Notes under the pieces: generated by a model | Database searches by the model: none | What the model was told of the DNA's origin: nothing | The model's input: only the letters and a program-made list of their open reading frames with translations | In this document: piece after piece, positions 15,035 through 20,939 of the stretch | Position numbering within the stretch: position 1 is the first letter of the stretch | How the letters are laid out: the number at the start of each line of letters is the position of its first letter | Virus record (IMG/VR): IMGVR_UViG_3300037189_026514 | Location: 1 to 20,939 of that record | Source: a virus | Direction: 5' to 3' (one strand) | Length of the DNA stretch: 20,939 nucleotides | Position numbers and translations under genes: made by a program

Positions 15035-15100
15035 CGGTTTGTTGGGTTTGAAGGGTTCATCTAGTTATTATATTATGTACTGTATATCAATCAGATATAT

Positions 15101-15520
15101 CTAGCCGGGAGGATTGTTTTCATTGGGACCTTTATATATTTTTTCTAATATGTTCTTCATATCATCAATATTAGAAATATAACCTTGCTCTCTTGTTAAT
15201 TTTTCTTCGTTAGGGTTATCTGTAATTGATCTATGTTTTTCTTTTAAGTATTTTTTATAATAATTAATATACATAGAATTAGTACATTCACTTACAGTAA
15301 TAATCTTATCTTTTTCTATTAAGAATAGATCGTCTCCTGTAAATTTTAACCAAGATTCTATCATGTAACCGGAAATATTTGATCTATTTTTTACTTCGGT
15401 AATCTTAACTGGTTCGTATAGTAATAGGAAATTCTTTCCATTTTCTTTATGTGGTGTTACGATAGAAAATAATTCTTCACCAGATATTAATTTTAGTGTT
15501 GCATAGAAATCTTCACTCAT
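15101..15520 (-). CDS. Conserved-type small beta-barrel-like protein of unknown function (139 aa)
   Basis: A longer frame reaches 15796 but would overlap gp55; the ATG at 15520 (MSEDFYATLKLISGEELFSI) is chosen because a late-type box (AATAAATA on the minus strand) stands 23 bases upstream. The N-terminal half (KLISGEELFSIV..FLLLYEPVKITEV..ESWLKFTGDDLFLIEKDKIITV) has alternating beta strands like small LSm/SH3-type barrels and resembles unnamed proteins recalled from T4-like cyanophages near gp55. The C-terminal 50 residues are basic then acidic helix (KKYLKEKHRS, IDDMKNILEKIYK). A nucleic-acid or protein-binding role is possible but not shown. Confidence 0.72.
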   Translation of the reverse strand: MSEDFYATLKLISGEELFSIVTPHKENGKNFLLLYEPVKITEVKNRSNISGYMIESWLKFTGDDLFLIEKDKIITVSECTNSMYINYYKKYLKEKHRSITDNPNEEKLTREQGYISNIDDMKNILEKIYKGPNENNPPG

Positions 15521-15543
15521 TATTTTATAGTTGATCTTTTTAC

Positions 15544-15551
15544 TATTTATT
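15544..15551 (-). promoter_or_regulatory. Late promoter box AATAAATA (minus strand)
   Basis: Seven of eight consensus bases on the minus strand, 23 bases before the ATG of the 139-residue gene. It lies back-to-back with the gp55 promoter. Confidence 0.6.
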
Positions 15552-15560
15552 CGGTGGCGC

Positions 15561-15589
15561 TTGACATATTGGCGTTTAGGGGGTAGAAT
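15561..15589 (+). promoter_or_regulatory. Early (sigma70-type) promoter of gp55
   Basis: TTGACA (15561-15566), exactly 17 bases, TAGAAT (15584-15589): perfect -35 and five of six -10 bases. Transcription would start near 15596 and leave CAGGA (15600-15604) in a short leader before the ATG at 15617. Use by host sigma70-type polymerase fits early synthesis of the late sigma factor. Confidence 0.75.
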
Positions 15590-15592
15590 GCC

Positions 15593-15600
15593 ACTAAATA
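15593..15600 (+). promoter_or_regulatory. Late-like box ACTAAATA near gp55
   Basis: It matches the late box used elsewhere in the window but is only 16 bases before the gp55 ATG, closer than the usual 21-25, and would start transcription after the CAGGA site. If used it would let gp55 promote its own gene. Confidence 0.3.
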
Positions 15601-15616
15601 CAGGACAAAATAAATT

Positions 15617-17131
15617 ATGATCACAACCGACGCTATGGTAAAAAGGAAGAGAAGTGTACATTATGTAAATAATCGAGATTTTTTGGATGCTCTGGTCATA
15701 TATAAACAAGATTGCGCTCTTGCAATCGAGCAAAACACCGAGAGACCCATCATACCACGATATATTGGTGAGTGTTTCATGAAAATTGCAACGCATTATG
15801 CGTACAAACCGAATTTTGCGAATTATTGTGTAGATTCATCTACTGAGGCGCTCACCGATAGAGGGTGGCTAAATTACGCAGAAATTGGAATCACTGATAA
15901 AATTCTTTCATATAACCAAGAATCTAAAAAATTAGTATGGTCTAATATCATTGATATTTTTATAAATGAAAATTATTCAGGTAAAATGCATCATCTGACT
16001 AATCATGGATTAGATATGTTTGTTACTCCTGGACATAGAGTTTTATTACAAGATAAAGGACTTACGCCAGTTGAAAAAATTTCTACTAGCGACAATATTA
16101 TTTTGACTGGAGACCCAGTGGATTCAGTTAAGTCTGAAATTTATAGTGATGCATTTGTTGAACTTGTGGGGTGGGTGATTACCGAAGGATATATTGAATT
16201 TAGACCATATTCTATTAATATTTCAATTGCCCAAAATGAAGGCCATAAGGCTGATAGAATTAGGAATTGTCTAAAAACTTTAGATCTTCCATATCGAGAA
16301 TATGCTCAACCAGAAAAAACAAAATTGGTTACATGGTGTATAAAAAATCACCCCTTATGTGGTGAAATTGTGGGAGTTGCCCCAGGTAAAGTATTGTCTA
16401 ATGATTTTATTTTATCTCTTACCCAAAGGCAAAGATTGATTTTAATTGATACTATGGTCAATGCTGATGGGACAACTAAATCTGATGGATCTAGACATTA
16501 TTATCAAAAGTGTGAAAAGCATGTAGATCAATTTATATTTCTTTGTACCATTTCAGGGTTGACTACAACGAAAACATTTGTGGATGATTATGTATCTTTT
16601 GGTAAAATAACGCATTATTATAATGTTAGAATTTTCATAAATCCTAAAAAGCATTGTGGGGCATATAAAACAGATTTTCATGGTGGATTTGTTCTATCTA
16701 AATGTGGAGGTAGAAATACTAAAAATTATAAAGAAGATTATCCCAATGTCCCAACACAAGATTATGAAGGTGTTATTTGGTGTCCTACTACCGAATATGG
16801 GTCATTTATGTGTCGAAGAAATGGGAGAGTTTATTTAACTGGAAATTCCTATAAAGAGGATTTGATATCGGATTCTGTTGAAAATATGTCAAGATATGTA
16901 TTAAATTTTAATCCAGAAAAATCAACAAATCCTTTTGCATATTTTACTCAGATCACTCATTTCGCCTTTCTCCGTAGAATCAAGACTGAAAAGAAAGAGA
17001 CCGAAAAGAAGGCAATGATTATAGAAAGACTTAATTTTGATGAAGTTATGTCTGATGATGGTGATTTTATAGATAACTATTCTGACTATAGTTCTATACG
17101 AGATGCTGTTTATACGAGGACTCGCATTTAA
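15617..17131 (+). CDS. gp55: Late-transcription sigma factor gp55 interrupted by an intein
   Basis: One uninterrupted 504-codon frame encodes N-extein (residues 1-70), intein (71-410) and C-extein (411-504); the spliced protein would be 164 residues, similar to cyanophage gp55. The N-extein has VHYVNNRDFLDALVIYK, equivalent to T4 gp55 YNYVNNKELLQAI. The C-extein has YKEDLISDSVENM, YVLNFNPEKSTNPFAYFTQI and FLRRIKTEKKE, matching T4 gp55 and sigma region 2.2 (DLIQEG..FD..YATW type). gp55 is a minimal sigma factor that binds host RNA polymerase and recognises TATAAATA late promoters with gp45 and gp33. ATG 15617 is preferred over the in-frame ATG 15635 because of CAGGA upstream. Its stop overlaps the next start (TAATG). 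Confidence 0.93.
   Translation: MITTDAMVKRKRSVHYVNNRDFLDALVIYKQDCALAIEQNTERPIIPRYIGECFMKIATHYAYKPNFANYCVDSSTEALTDRGWLNYAEIGITDKILSYNQESKKLVWSNIIDIFINENYSGKMHHLTNHGLDMFVTPGHRVLLQDKGLTPVEKISTSDNIILTGDPVDSVKSEIYSDAFVELVGWVITEGYIEFRPYSINISIAQNEGHKADRIRNCLKTLDLPYREYAQPEKTKLVTWCIKNHPLCGEIVGVAPGKVLSNDFILSLTQRQRLILIDTMVNADGTTKSDGSRHYYQKCEKHVDQFIFLCTISGLTTTKTFVDDYVSFGKITHYYNVRIFINPKKHCGAYKTDFHGGFVLSKCGGRNTKNYKEDYPNVPTQDYEGVIWCPTTEYGSFMCRRNGRVYLTGNSYKEDLISDSVENMSRYVLNFNPEKSTNPFAYFTQITHFAFLRRIKTEKKETEKKAMIIERLNFDEVMSDDGDFIDNYSDYSSIRDAVYTRTRI
15827..16846 (+). mobile_element. Class 1-type intein with LAGLIDADG homing endonuclease inside gp55
   Basis: Intein residues 1-340 (residues 71-410 of the precursor). 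Block A starts at Cys71 (CVDSSTEALTDRGW); block B is FVTPGHRVLL with the TxxH-type TPGH (137-140). Two LAGLIDADG helices, VELVGWVITEG (181-191) and LIDTMVNADG (276-285), both keep acidic residues (E190, D284), so the endonuclease looks catalytically intact. Block F is WCPTTEYGSFMCRRNG and block G is RVYLTGN followed by Ser (+1). The residue before the terminal Asn is Gly, not the usual His, which occurs in many phage inteins. The insertion point, Tyr70/Ser411, is at the head of the region 2.2-like helix. Its DNA is as AT-rich as its host gene. Confidence 0.93.
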
Positions 17132-17286
17132 TGTCTAATTTGCATAGTAAACAAAAGAGTAATAATAATAAAGAAGATAAAAGAAGACTAATGATCGAAA
17201 GCCTGCTCAAAAAATTAGAGAACACAGAGGATCGGGCTATTTTATTACTTTTAGTTCAATCATATAAGGATGAGTTAAATGGCTAA
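17131..17286 (+). CDS. Small protein between gp55 and gp47 (51 aa)
   Basis: ATG overlaps the gp55 stop by one base, and its own end overlaps gp47 by eight bases (GTTAAATGGCTAA), so translation is coupled through all three. The 51-residue product is a basic, Asn/Lys-rich start (MSNLHSKQKSNNNKEDKRR) followed by an amphipathic helix (LMIESLLKKLENTEDRAILL, ending SYKDELNG). Position and overlaps make a real gene likely. Comparable small ORFs sit here in T4-like cyanophages. Function unknown; it could be a partner of gp55 or gp47. Confidence 0.65.
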   Translation: MSNLHSKQKSNNNKEDKRRLMIESLLKKLENTEDRAILLLLVQSYKDELNG

Positions 17287-18310
17287 GATTGGAATTTTCA
17301 ATGACACTCATTGGTGCGCGAGAAAGTCATCTAAACTTTTTCAGGATTACTTTGAGCTTTTTTATAAAAATATTTTTTTTCCAACACTAGAAAAAGAAGG
17401 TATTGACACGATTATTCATTTAGGTGATGCCTTTGATAATCGAAAATTAATTGATTTTGATGGATTAGATTGGACACAAAGAGTGGTTCTTGATCCATTA
17501 AAAAAATATAATGTTCATTTGATTGTAGGTAATCATGATATATTTTTGCGTAATTCAAATAAAATAAATTCACCACAACTACTATTACAACAGTATTCGA
17601 ATATAAATGTATATTCTGAACCAACCGAAATTAACGTACATGGATTAGATATTTTCTTGATTCCATGGATTAATTCCGAAAATGAAATTAGTACATACGA
17701 TCAGATTAAAAATACGAAAGCCAAAATGGCAATGGGGCACCTAGAACTGAATGGGTTTATGGCGCATAAGGGACATGTGATGGAAAATGCAAGAGAGCCC
17801 GATCCATTTTTGAAATTTGACAAGGTGTTTTCTGGGCATTATCATACTCGTTCTGATAATGGTAAAATATACTATCTCGGAAATCCATATGAAATTTACT
17901 TCAATGATGTAAATGAATTGAAAGGATTTACCATCTTTGATACAGAAACTATGGAACATGAACATGTAAATAATCCTTACAAGTTGCATTATCAGCTTTA
18001 TTACGACGAGGATACATCAAAAGCACCAAAGGATCTAGAGAATAAAATAGTTCGAGTTGTAGTTAAAAATAAGAAGTCAGTCAGAAAGTTTGAAAAATAT
18101 ATTGAAAAGATTAATTTTCAATGTCCATATGAATTAAAAATTATCGAAAATATCGAAACACCAAATACAGAAAATATGGAAAACATCGAAAACGAAGATA
18201 CTATGAGTATTTTACATTCTTATATTGAAAGCGTTGATGTTGAATTAGATAAATCTAAGGTAAAAAATATAATAAATGATTTATATAAATTAGCAATGGA
18301 TTTGGTCTGA
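17279..18310 (+). CDS. gp47: gp47, Mre11-like recombination nuclease subunit
   Basis: A 343-residue calcineurin-like phosphoesterase, similar in length to T4 gp47 (339). Metal-binding motifs in order: NDTHW (residues 8-12), GDAFDNR (49-55), GNHD (84-87), MGHLELNG (about 150) and FSGHYHTR (about 188). The C-terminal third is a charged, helix-rich region (IVRVVVKNKKSVRKFEKYIEK) likely to contact gp46. With gp46 it forms the phage Mre11-Rad50 complex that resects double-strand breaks and feeds recombination-dependent replication with UvsY and UvsW. It overlaps the previous small ORF by eight bases and the next gene by one (TGATG). Confidence 0.95.
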   Translation: MAKIGIFNDTHWCARKSSKLFQDYFELFYKNIFFPTLEKEGIDTIIHLGDAFDNRKLIDFDGLDWTQRVVLDPLKKYNVHLIVGNHDIFLRNSNKINSPQLLLQQYSNINVYSEPTEINVHGLDIFLIPWINSENEISTYDQIKNTKAKMAMGHLELNGFMAHKGHVMENAREPDPFLKFDKVFSGHYHTRSDNGKIYYLGNPYEIYFNDVNELKGFTIFDTETMEHEHVNNPYKLHYQLYYDEDTSKAPKDLENKIVRVVVKNKKSVRKFEKYIEKINFQCPYELKIIENIETPNTENMENIENEDTMSILHSYIESVDVELDKSKVKNIINDLYKLAMDLV

Positions 18311-18591
18311 TGCATATCTTAGTCTTGCAAGGTAAAGATTCTGGAAGAGCCTTTTCAGTTATTAATGAATTTGGTGAAAAAATAATATTATGTTTTGATG
18401 AAGAAGATGATGCCAAACGTTATAATATTATGTTAAAAGAAATGGGATTTGGTGTTATTGATATTATAGAATATGATGAAGATATTTTAATAAAAACTCT
18501 TGAAAGTACTGGTTTTAAATATTCAAAAATTTCCACACATGATTTTGTAGTTCCACCTGGTTATACTAATGATAATTTTCAAAAAAGTTAA
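18310..18591 (+). CDS. DUF3110-like small protein between gp47 and gp46
   Basis: A 93-residue protein starting with the TGATG overlap at the gp47 stop and overlapping gp46 by 23 bases. The core LCFDEEDDAKRYNIMLKEMGF, with ILVLQ at the N-terminus, IIEYDEDILIKTLESTGFKY and FVVPPG at the end, resembles the DUF3110 family (VxxFExExDAxRYxxLLExQxF), which is known from cyanobacteria and T4-like cyanophages. An alpha-beta ferredoxin-like shape is suggested by the strand-helix-strand alternation. Function of the family is not established. Its coupling to gp46/gp47 suggests a role with the resection complex or a host-derived passenger. Confidence 0.7.
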   Translation: MHILVLQGKDSGRAFSVINEFGEKIILCFDEEDDAKRYNIMLKEMGFGVIDIIEYDEDILIKTLESTGFKYSKISTHDFVVPPGYTNDNFQKS

Positions 18592-20284
18592 AGCTAAAAA
18601 TTTTCTCTCAATAGGAGATCATTTTATTGAATATGATTTGAATAGTGACAACTTAACACTTTTTCGGGGAAAAAACTCTCACGGTAAAAGTTTATTTACC
18701 GATATTCTAACCTTTACTCTTTTCAAAAAAGCTTACCGCTCGATTAACCTCCCACAACTGATAAACAATGTCAACAAAAAAGATTGTTTAGCTGAAGTTG
18801 AATTCACGATCAATAAAAATGAATGGATGATCCGAAGAGGTTTGACTCCAACCATTTTTGAAATATATAAAAATGGGCAATTGTTGGATCAACATTCTTC
18901 AGTGATCGAACAGCAAAAGTGGCTAGAGCAAAATGTATTGAAGATGAATTATAAGACATTCACACAGATCATTGTTCTGGGAACCACAAACTTTGTGCCT
19001 TTTATGCAATTACCTCCATCGGATCGAAGAGAAATCATTGAAGAGTTGCTCGATATTAAAGTTTTTTCTTCTATGAATGTGTTAGTTAAAGATAACTTAA
19101 AAACATTTAAAGATGAGGTTAAATTATTAAAGGTCAAGGAAGTTGGACTAGAAGAAAAAATAGATTTACAGAAAGATTTTATTGAACAAATACAGCAAAA
19201 AGAATCAGCGAATTTACAATATAAAAAAGATAAAATTGAAAGATATATAAAATTAATTCGACAACTTAATATTGAAATAGAGGAGCATAATGTCGAAATT
19301 TCTACAATAAGAGAAGAAATATTAGATTATTCAAAAGCCACCACACAAATTAAAAAGTTAGGTGCCTTGAAAGGTAAGATCTCACAGAAGTTACTGACTA
19401 TACGAGAACAAAATAATTTTTTTAATGAACATGATGTTTGTCCTACATGTTCTCAGGAAATTACAGATGGGGTTAAGCAAGAAAAGTTAAAAGAAACTCA
19501 GGGAAAAATCGATGAGATACAGTCCGGGTATGATGAATTACTACAAACAATCAAAGCAGAAGAGAAAAAAGAAAAGAAATTTATTGAATTATCTGGTAAA
19601 ATAACTGAGTTAAATCAAAAAATATCTACCTGCCAATCCAAAATAAATCAATACACAAATCTTATTTCTGAAATACAGAACGAGATTAGCAGTTTAGGTC
19701 AAGTTCAGGATATACAAAAAGAACAGACTAAATTGGAAGGATTTATGGAAGATCTTTATGCCATAAAAAATTCGATCATAACACATAAAGAACAATCACA
19801 ATATTATGAATTTGTAAATAATATATTGAAAGATGGTGGAGTTAAAACAGTAATCATCAACAAGTATTTACCATTAATTAATCGAAAGATTAATGAATAC
19901 TTAAAAATGCTAGATCTATATGTTAATTTTACTTTAGATGGTGAGTTTAATGAATCTATTTTAACGCCAACTTTTGAAAATTTCTCTTATGGTAATTTCT
20001 CTGAGGGACAAAAACAAAGAATCAACTTAGCACTTACTTTTGGTTTGATGTCTGTTGCTGCGATTAAAAATTCAGTAAATACAAATCTATTAATTCTAGA
20101 TGAAATTCTTGATGGCTCTATGGATGCTGAGGGAATCTCATTGTTTCTGGCAATTATTCGCAAAGAAATGAAGAGTAAGAATATCTTTATGATATCGCAT
20201 AGAGATAACATAGATGACAAGTTTGACGTTGTTATTAATTTTAAAAAAATAGGTCATTTTACATCTAAAGAACGGATTAACTAA
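18569..20284 (+). CDS. gp46: gp46, Rad50-like ATPase subunit
   Basis: A 571-residue SMC-type ATPase, near T4 gp46 (560). Walker A FRGKNSHGKS (residues 32-41), a long coiled coil interrupted by the zinc hook CPTC (291-294), a returning coiled coil, the ABC signature FSEGQKQRINLAL (477-489) and Walker B LLILDE (507-512), followed by a switch-like FMISHRDN. It pairs with gp47 to resect double-strand breaks. The start (MIIFKKVKAKNFLSIGD) lies inside the preceding gene, so its translation is probably coupled. No interruption or missing motif is seen. Confidence 0.96.
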   Translation: MIIFKKVKAKNFLSIGDHFIEYDLNSDNLTLFRGKNSHGKSLFTDILTFTLFKKAYRSINLPQLINNVNKKDCLAEVEFTINKNEWMIRRGLTPTIFEIYKNGQLLDQHSSVIEQQKWLEQNVLKMNYKTFTQIIVLGTTNFVPFMQLPPSDRREIIEELLDIKVFSSMNVLVKDNLKTFKDEVKLLKVKEVGLEEKIDLQKDFIEQIQQKESANLQYKKDKIERYIKLIRQLNIEIEEHNVEISTIREEILDYSKATTQIKKLGALKGKISQKLLTIREQNNFFNEHDVCPTCSQEITDGVKQEKLKETQGKIDEIQSGYDELLQTIKAEEKKEKKFIELSGKITELNQKISTCQSKINQYTNLISEIQNEISSLGQVQDIQKEQTKLEGFMEDLYAIKNSIITHKEQSQYYEFVNNILKDGGVKTVIINKYLPLINRKINEYLKMLDLYVNFTLDGEFNESILTPTFENFSYGNFSEGQKQRINLALTFGLMSVAAIKNSVNTNLLILDEILDGSMDAEGISLFLAIIRKEMKSKNIFMISHRDNIDDKFDVVINFKKIGHFTSKERIN

Positions 20285-20424
20285 ATAATAGTGCCTGAAT
20301 TAGTTCGCGCTTAATTAGTACTTCAAATAGAAGTCGAATTCAGTAGTTAAGTTTGAGAAAAAAGGCCATTTCACTCAAAAATTTGTTATAACCTAAATAT
20401 TTAATAGTAAAATATAATAAAAAG
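20285..20424. other. Intergenic region after gp46 with possible folded RNA
   Basis: These 140 bases hold no credible ORF. CTGAATT (20295-20301) can pair with AATTCAG (20337-20343), enclosing a second hairpin ACTTC (20320-20324)/GAAGT (20330-20334). No T-run follows, so this is not a clear terminator. A late promoter box for the next gene lies at 20392-20399. Confidence 0.4.
20392..20399 (+). promoter_or_regulatory. Late promoter box CCTAAATA
   Basis: A T4-late-like box 25 bases before the ATG at 20425, the same spacing as the consensus promoter at 6210-6217. Confidence 0.55.
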
Positions 20425-20939
20425 ATGAACTCTAGAATTTTTTGGGAATTAAATGAAGCCTATCAACTTGGTGTTTGTACTCAGGTTGATGAAGAAGTTC
20501 AAATTAAAGAAGTACTCACTGAAGAAGAGCTTGTCTGTATTCAAGAATGGGTAGAAGGTTTGATTGAGGAAGGACATGATCTTGATGAATATACCGACGA
20601 TGAGCTTTATGGAGCTTATTTGGAAGAAGTTCGCGGGGGCGGAAGAGTAGATTCTGTTCATATCGCTAATGAGGCTAGAGCCGAAGAGAAGAAAAAGTCA
20701 ATATCTGAAGAAGCCGATCTCTATGACATCGTTTCTGAATATCTAGTAACAGAAGGCTTCTGTGATTCACCTGAAGACGCTGATGTGCTCATGGTAAATA
20801 TGAGTGAAGAGTGGAGAGAAAGTATTTTAGATGAGGCTGTTAGGGGTTCTGGAAGATCTATTGGGAATATGATCACTGGAAATGATATCCGCTCAGTATC
20901 TCGTTCTGATGGTAAATCTGTATATAAAAAACCAAAACA
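20425..20939 (+). CDS. Protein of unknown function, 3' end outside window
   Basis: Open from ATG 20425 to the window end (at least 171 residues). It is acidic: MNSRIFWELNEAYQLGV, then LTEEELVCIQEWVEGLIEEG and DDELYGAYLEEVRGGGRVDS. The later segment YDIVSEYLVTEGFCDSPEDA followed by VNMSEEWRESIL is a helical motif recalled from repeated small and large proteins of T4-like marine phages. A late-type promoter box precedes it, so a virion or late role is likely. The full length and any downstream domains cannot be seen. No stop codon means it may continue for many residues. Confidence 0.7.
   Translation, partial: MNSRIFWELNEAYQLGVCTQVDEEVQIKEVLTEEELVCIQEWVEGLIEEGHDLDEYTDDELYGAYLEEVRGGGRVDSVHIANEARAEEKKKSISEEADLYDIVSEYLVTEGFCDSPEDADVLMVNMSEEWRESILDEAVRGSGRSIGNMITGNDIRSVSRSDGKSVYKKPK

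Larger units (their letters stand above)
14917..15100. other. Intergenic region with palindrome and antisense promoter-like site
   Basis: These 184 bases between two minus-strand genes hold no convincing ORF. They contain the inverted repeat TGTGCCA (14975-14981)/TGGCACA (14992-14998) with a 10-base loop, and the TTGACA-17-TAGGAT sequence at 15006-15034 on the plus strand. The expected minus-strand promoter of the 202-residue gene is not obvious; TACAAT (14942-14947 read on the minus strand) is the best -10 but lacks a matching -35. Confidence 0.5.

Noticed and set aside
15024-15104. Short plus-strand ORF (26 codons) downstream of the promoter-like site
   Set aside because: Its ATG lies within the promoter, there is no ribosome site, and it ends within a neighbouring gene.
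15521-15796. N-terminal extension of the 139-residue minus-strand gene
   Set aside because: It would overlap the gp55 start and promoter. The ATG at 15520 has a late box at normal distance, and the extra 92 residues look non-coding (Cys/Tyr/Ile-rich).
15617-17131. gp55 split by an intron or inserted by assembly error
   Set aside because: The reading frame is continuous, with standard intein blocks and exact extein junctions; an intron would not keep protein-splicing motifs.
20281-20288. CTAAATAA at the gp46 stop as a late promoter
   Set aside because: No start codon with a usable ORF lies within about 40 bases downstream; likely chance in AT-rich DNA.
1-20939. tRNA genes, photosynthesis genes or integrase/attachment sites
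   Set aside because: None could be recognised by eye in any gap or frame.

Overview
This window is a piece of an AT-rich T4-like myovirus genome, most likely a marine cyanophage or close relative. The gene order (portal, small core protein, prohead protease, scaffold, major capsid, tail-tube-like protein, uvsY, uvsW, gp55, gp47, gp46) is the conserved T4 structural and recombination block as arranged in T4-like cyanophages. A small DUF3110-like protein, a family known from cyanobacteria and their phages, lies between gp47 and gp46. The host assignment is inference; no photosynthesis gene is present.

Layout. Bases 2-1839 hold the portal gene (5' end outside the window) and a 50-codon gp67-like core gene. 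Bases 1903-6791 hold four virion-protein genes that look like a fibre cassette: a 785-residue coiled-coil fibre with a duplicated 129-residue block, a 98-residue protein, a 535-residue beta-rich protein and a 182-residue beta-rich protein. The cassette sits where T4 goes almost directly from 67/68 to 21. Bases 6793-10188 hold the head-assembly set gp21 protease, gp22 scaffold and gp23 capsid, followed by a strong terminator. A minus-strand homing-endonuclease gene (10246-11727) follows, then a tail-tube-family gene, uvsY and uvsW. Two minus-strand genes (14308-14916 and 15101-15520) lie between uvsW and gp55. From 15617 to 20284 run gp55, a 51-residue ORF, gp47, the DUF3110-like gene and gp46, with start and stop codons overlapping at each junction. 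A 5'-complete, 3'-truncated gene begins at 20425.

The outstanding feature is an intein with an apparently intact LAGLIDADG endonuclease (340 residues) inside gp55, the late sigma factor. It is placed exactly at the start of the sigma region 2.2-like core-binding helix, so protein splicing would have to occur before late transcription can start. The window also holds a second selfish element, the free-standing VSR-like endonuclease carrying a GNAT/Mom-like C-terminal domain beside gp23.

Regulation can be read directly. Boxes of the T4 late type (NNTAAATA, some exactly TATAAATA) stand 21-25 bases before the starts of six genes on both strands. A near-consensus sigma70 promoter (TTGACA-17-TAGAAT) precedes gp55, fitting early transcription of the late sigma factor by host polymerase. 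A sister promoter (TTGACA-17-TAGGAT) at 15006 points antisense into a minus-strand gene.
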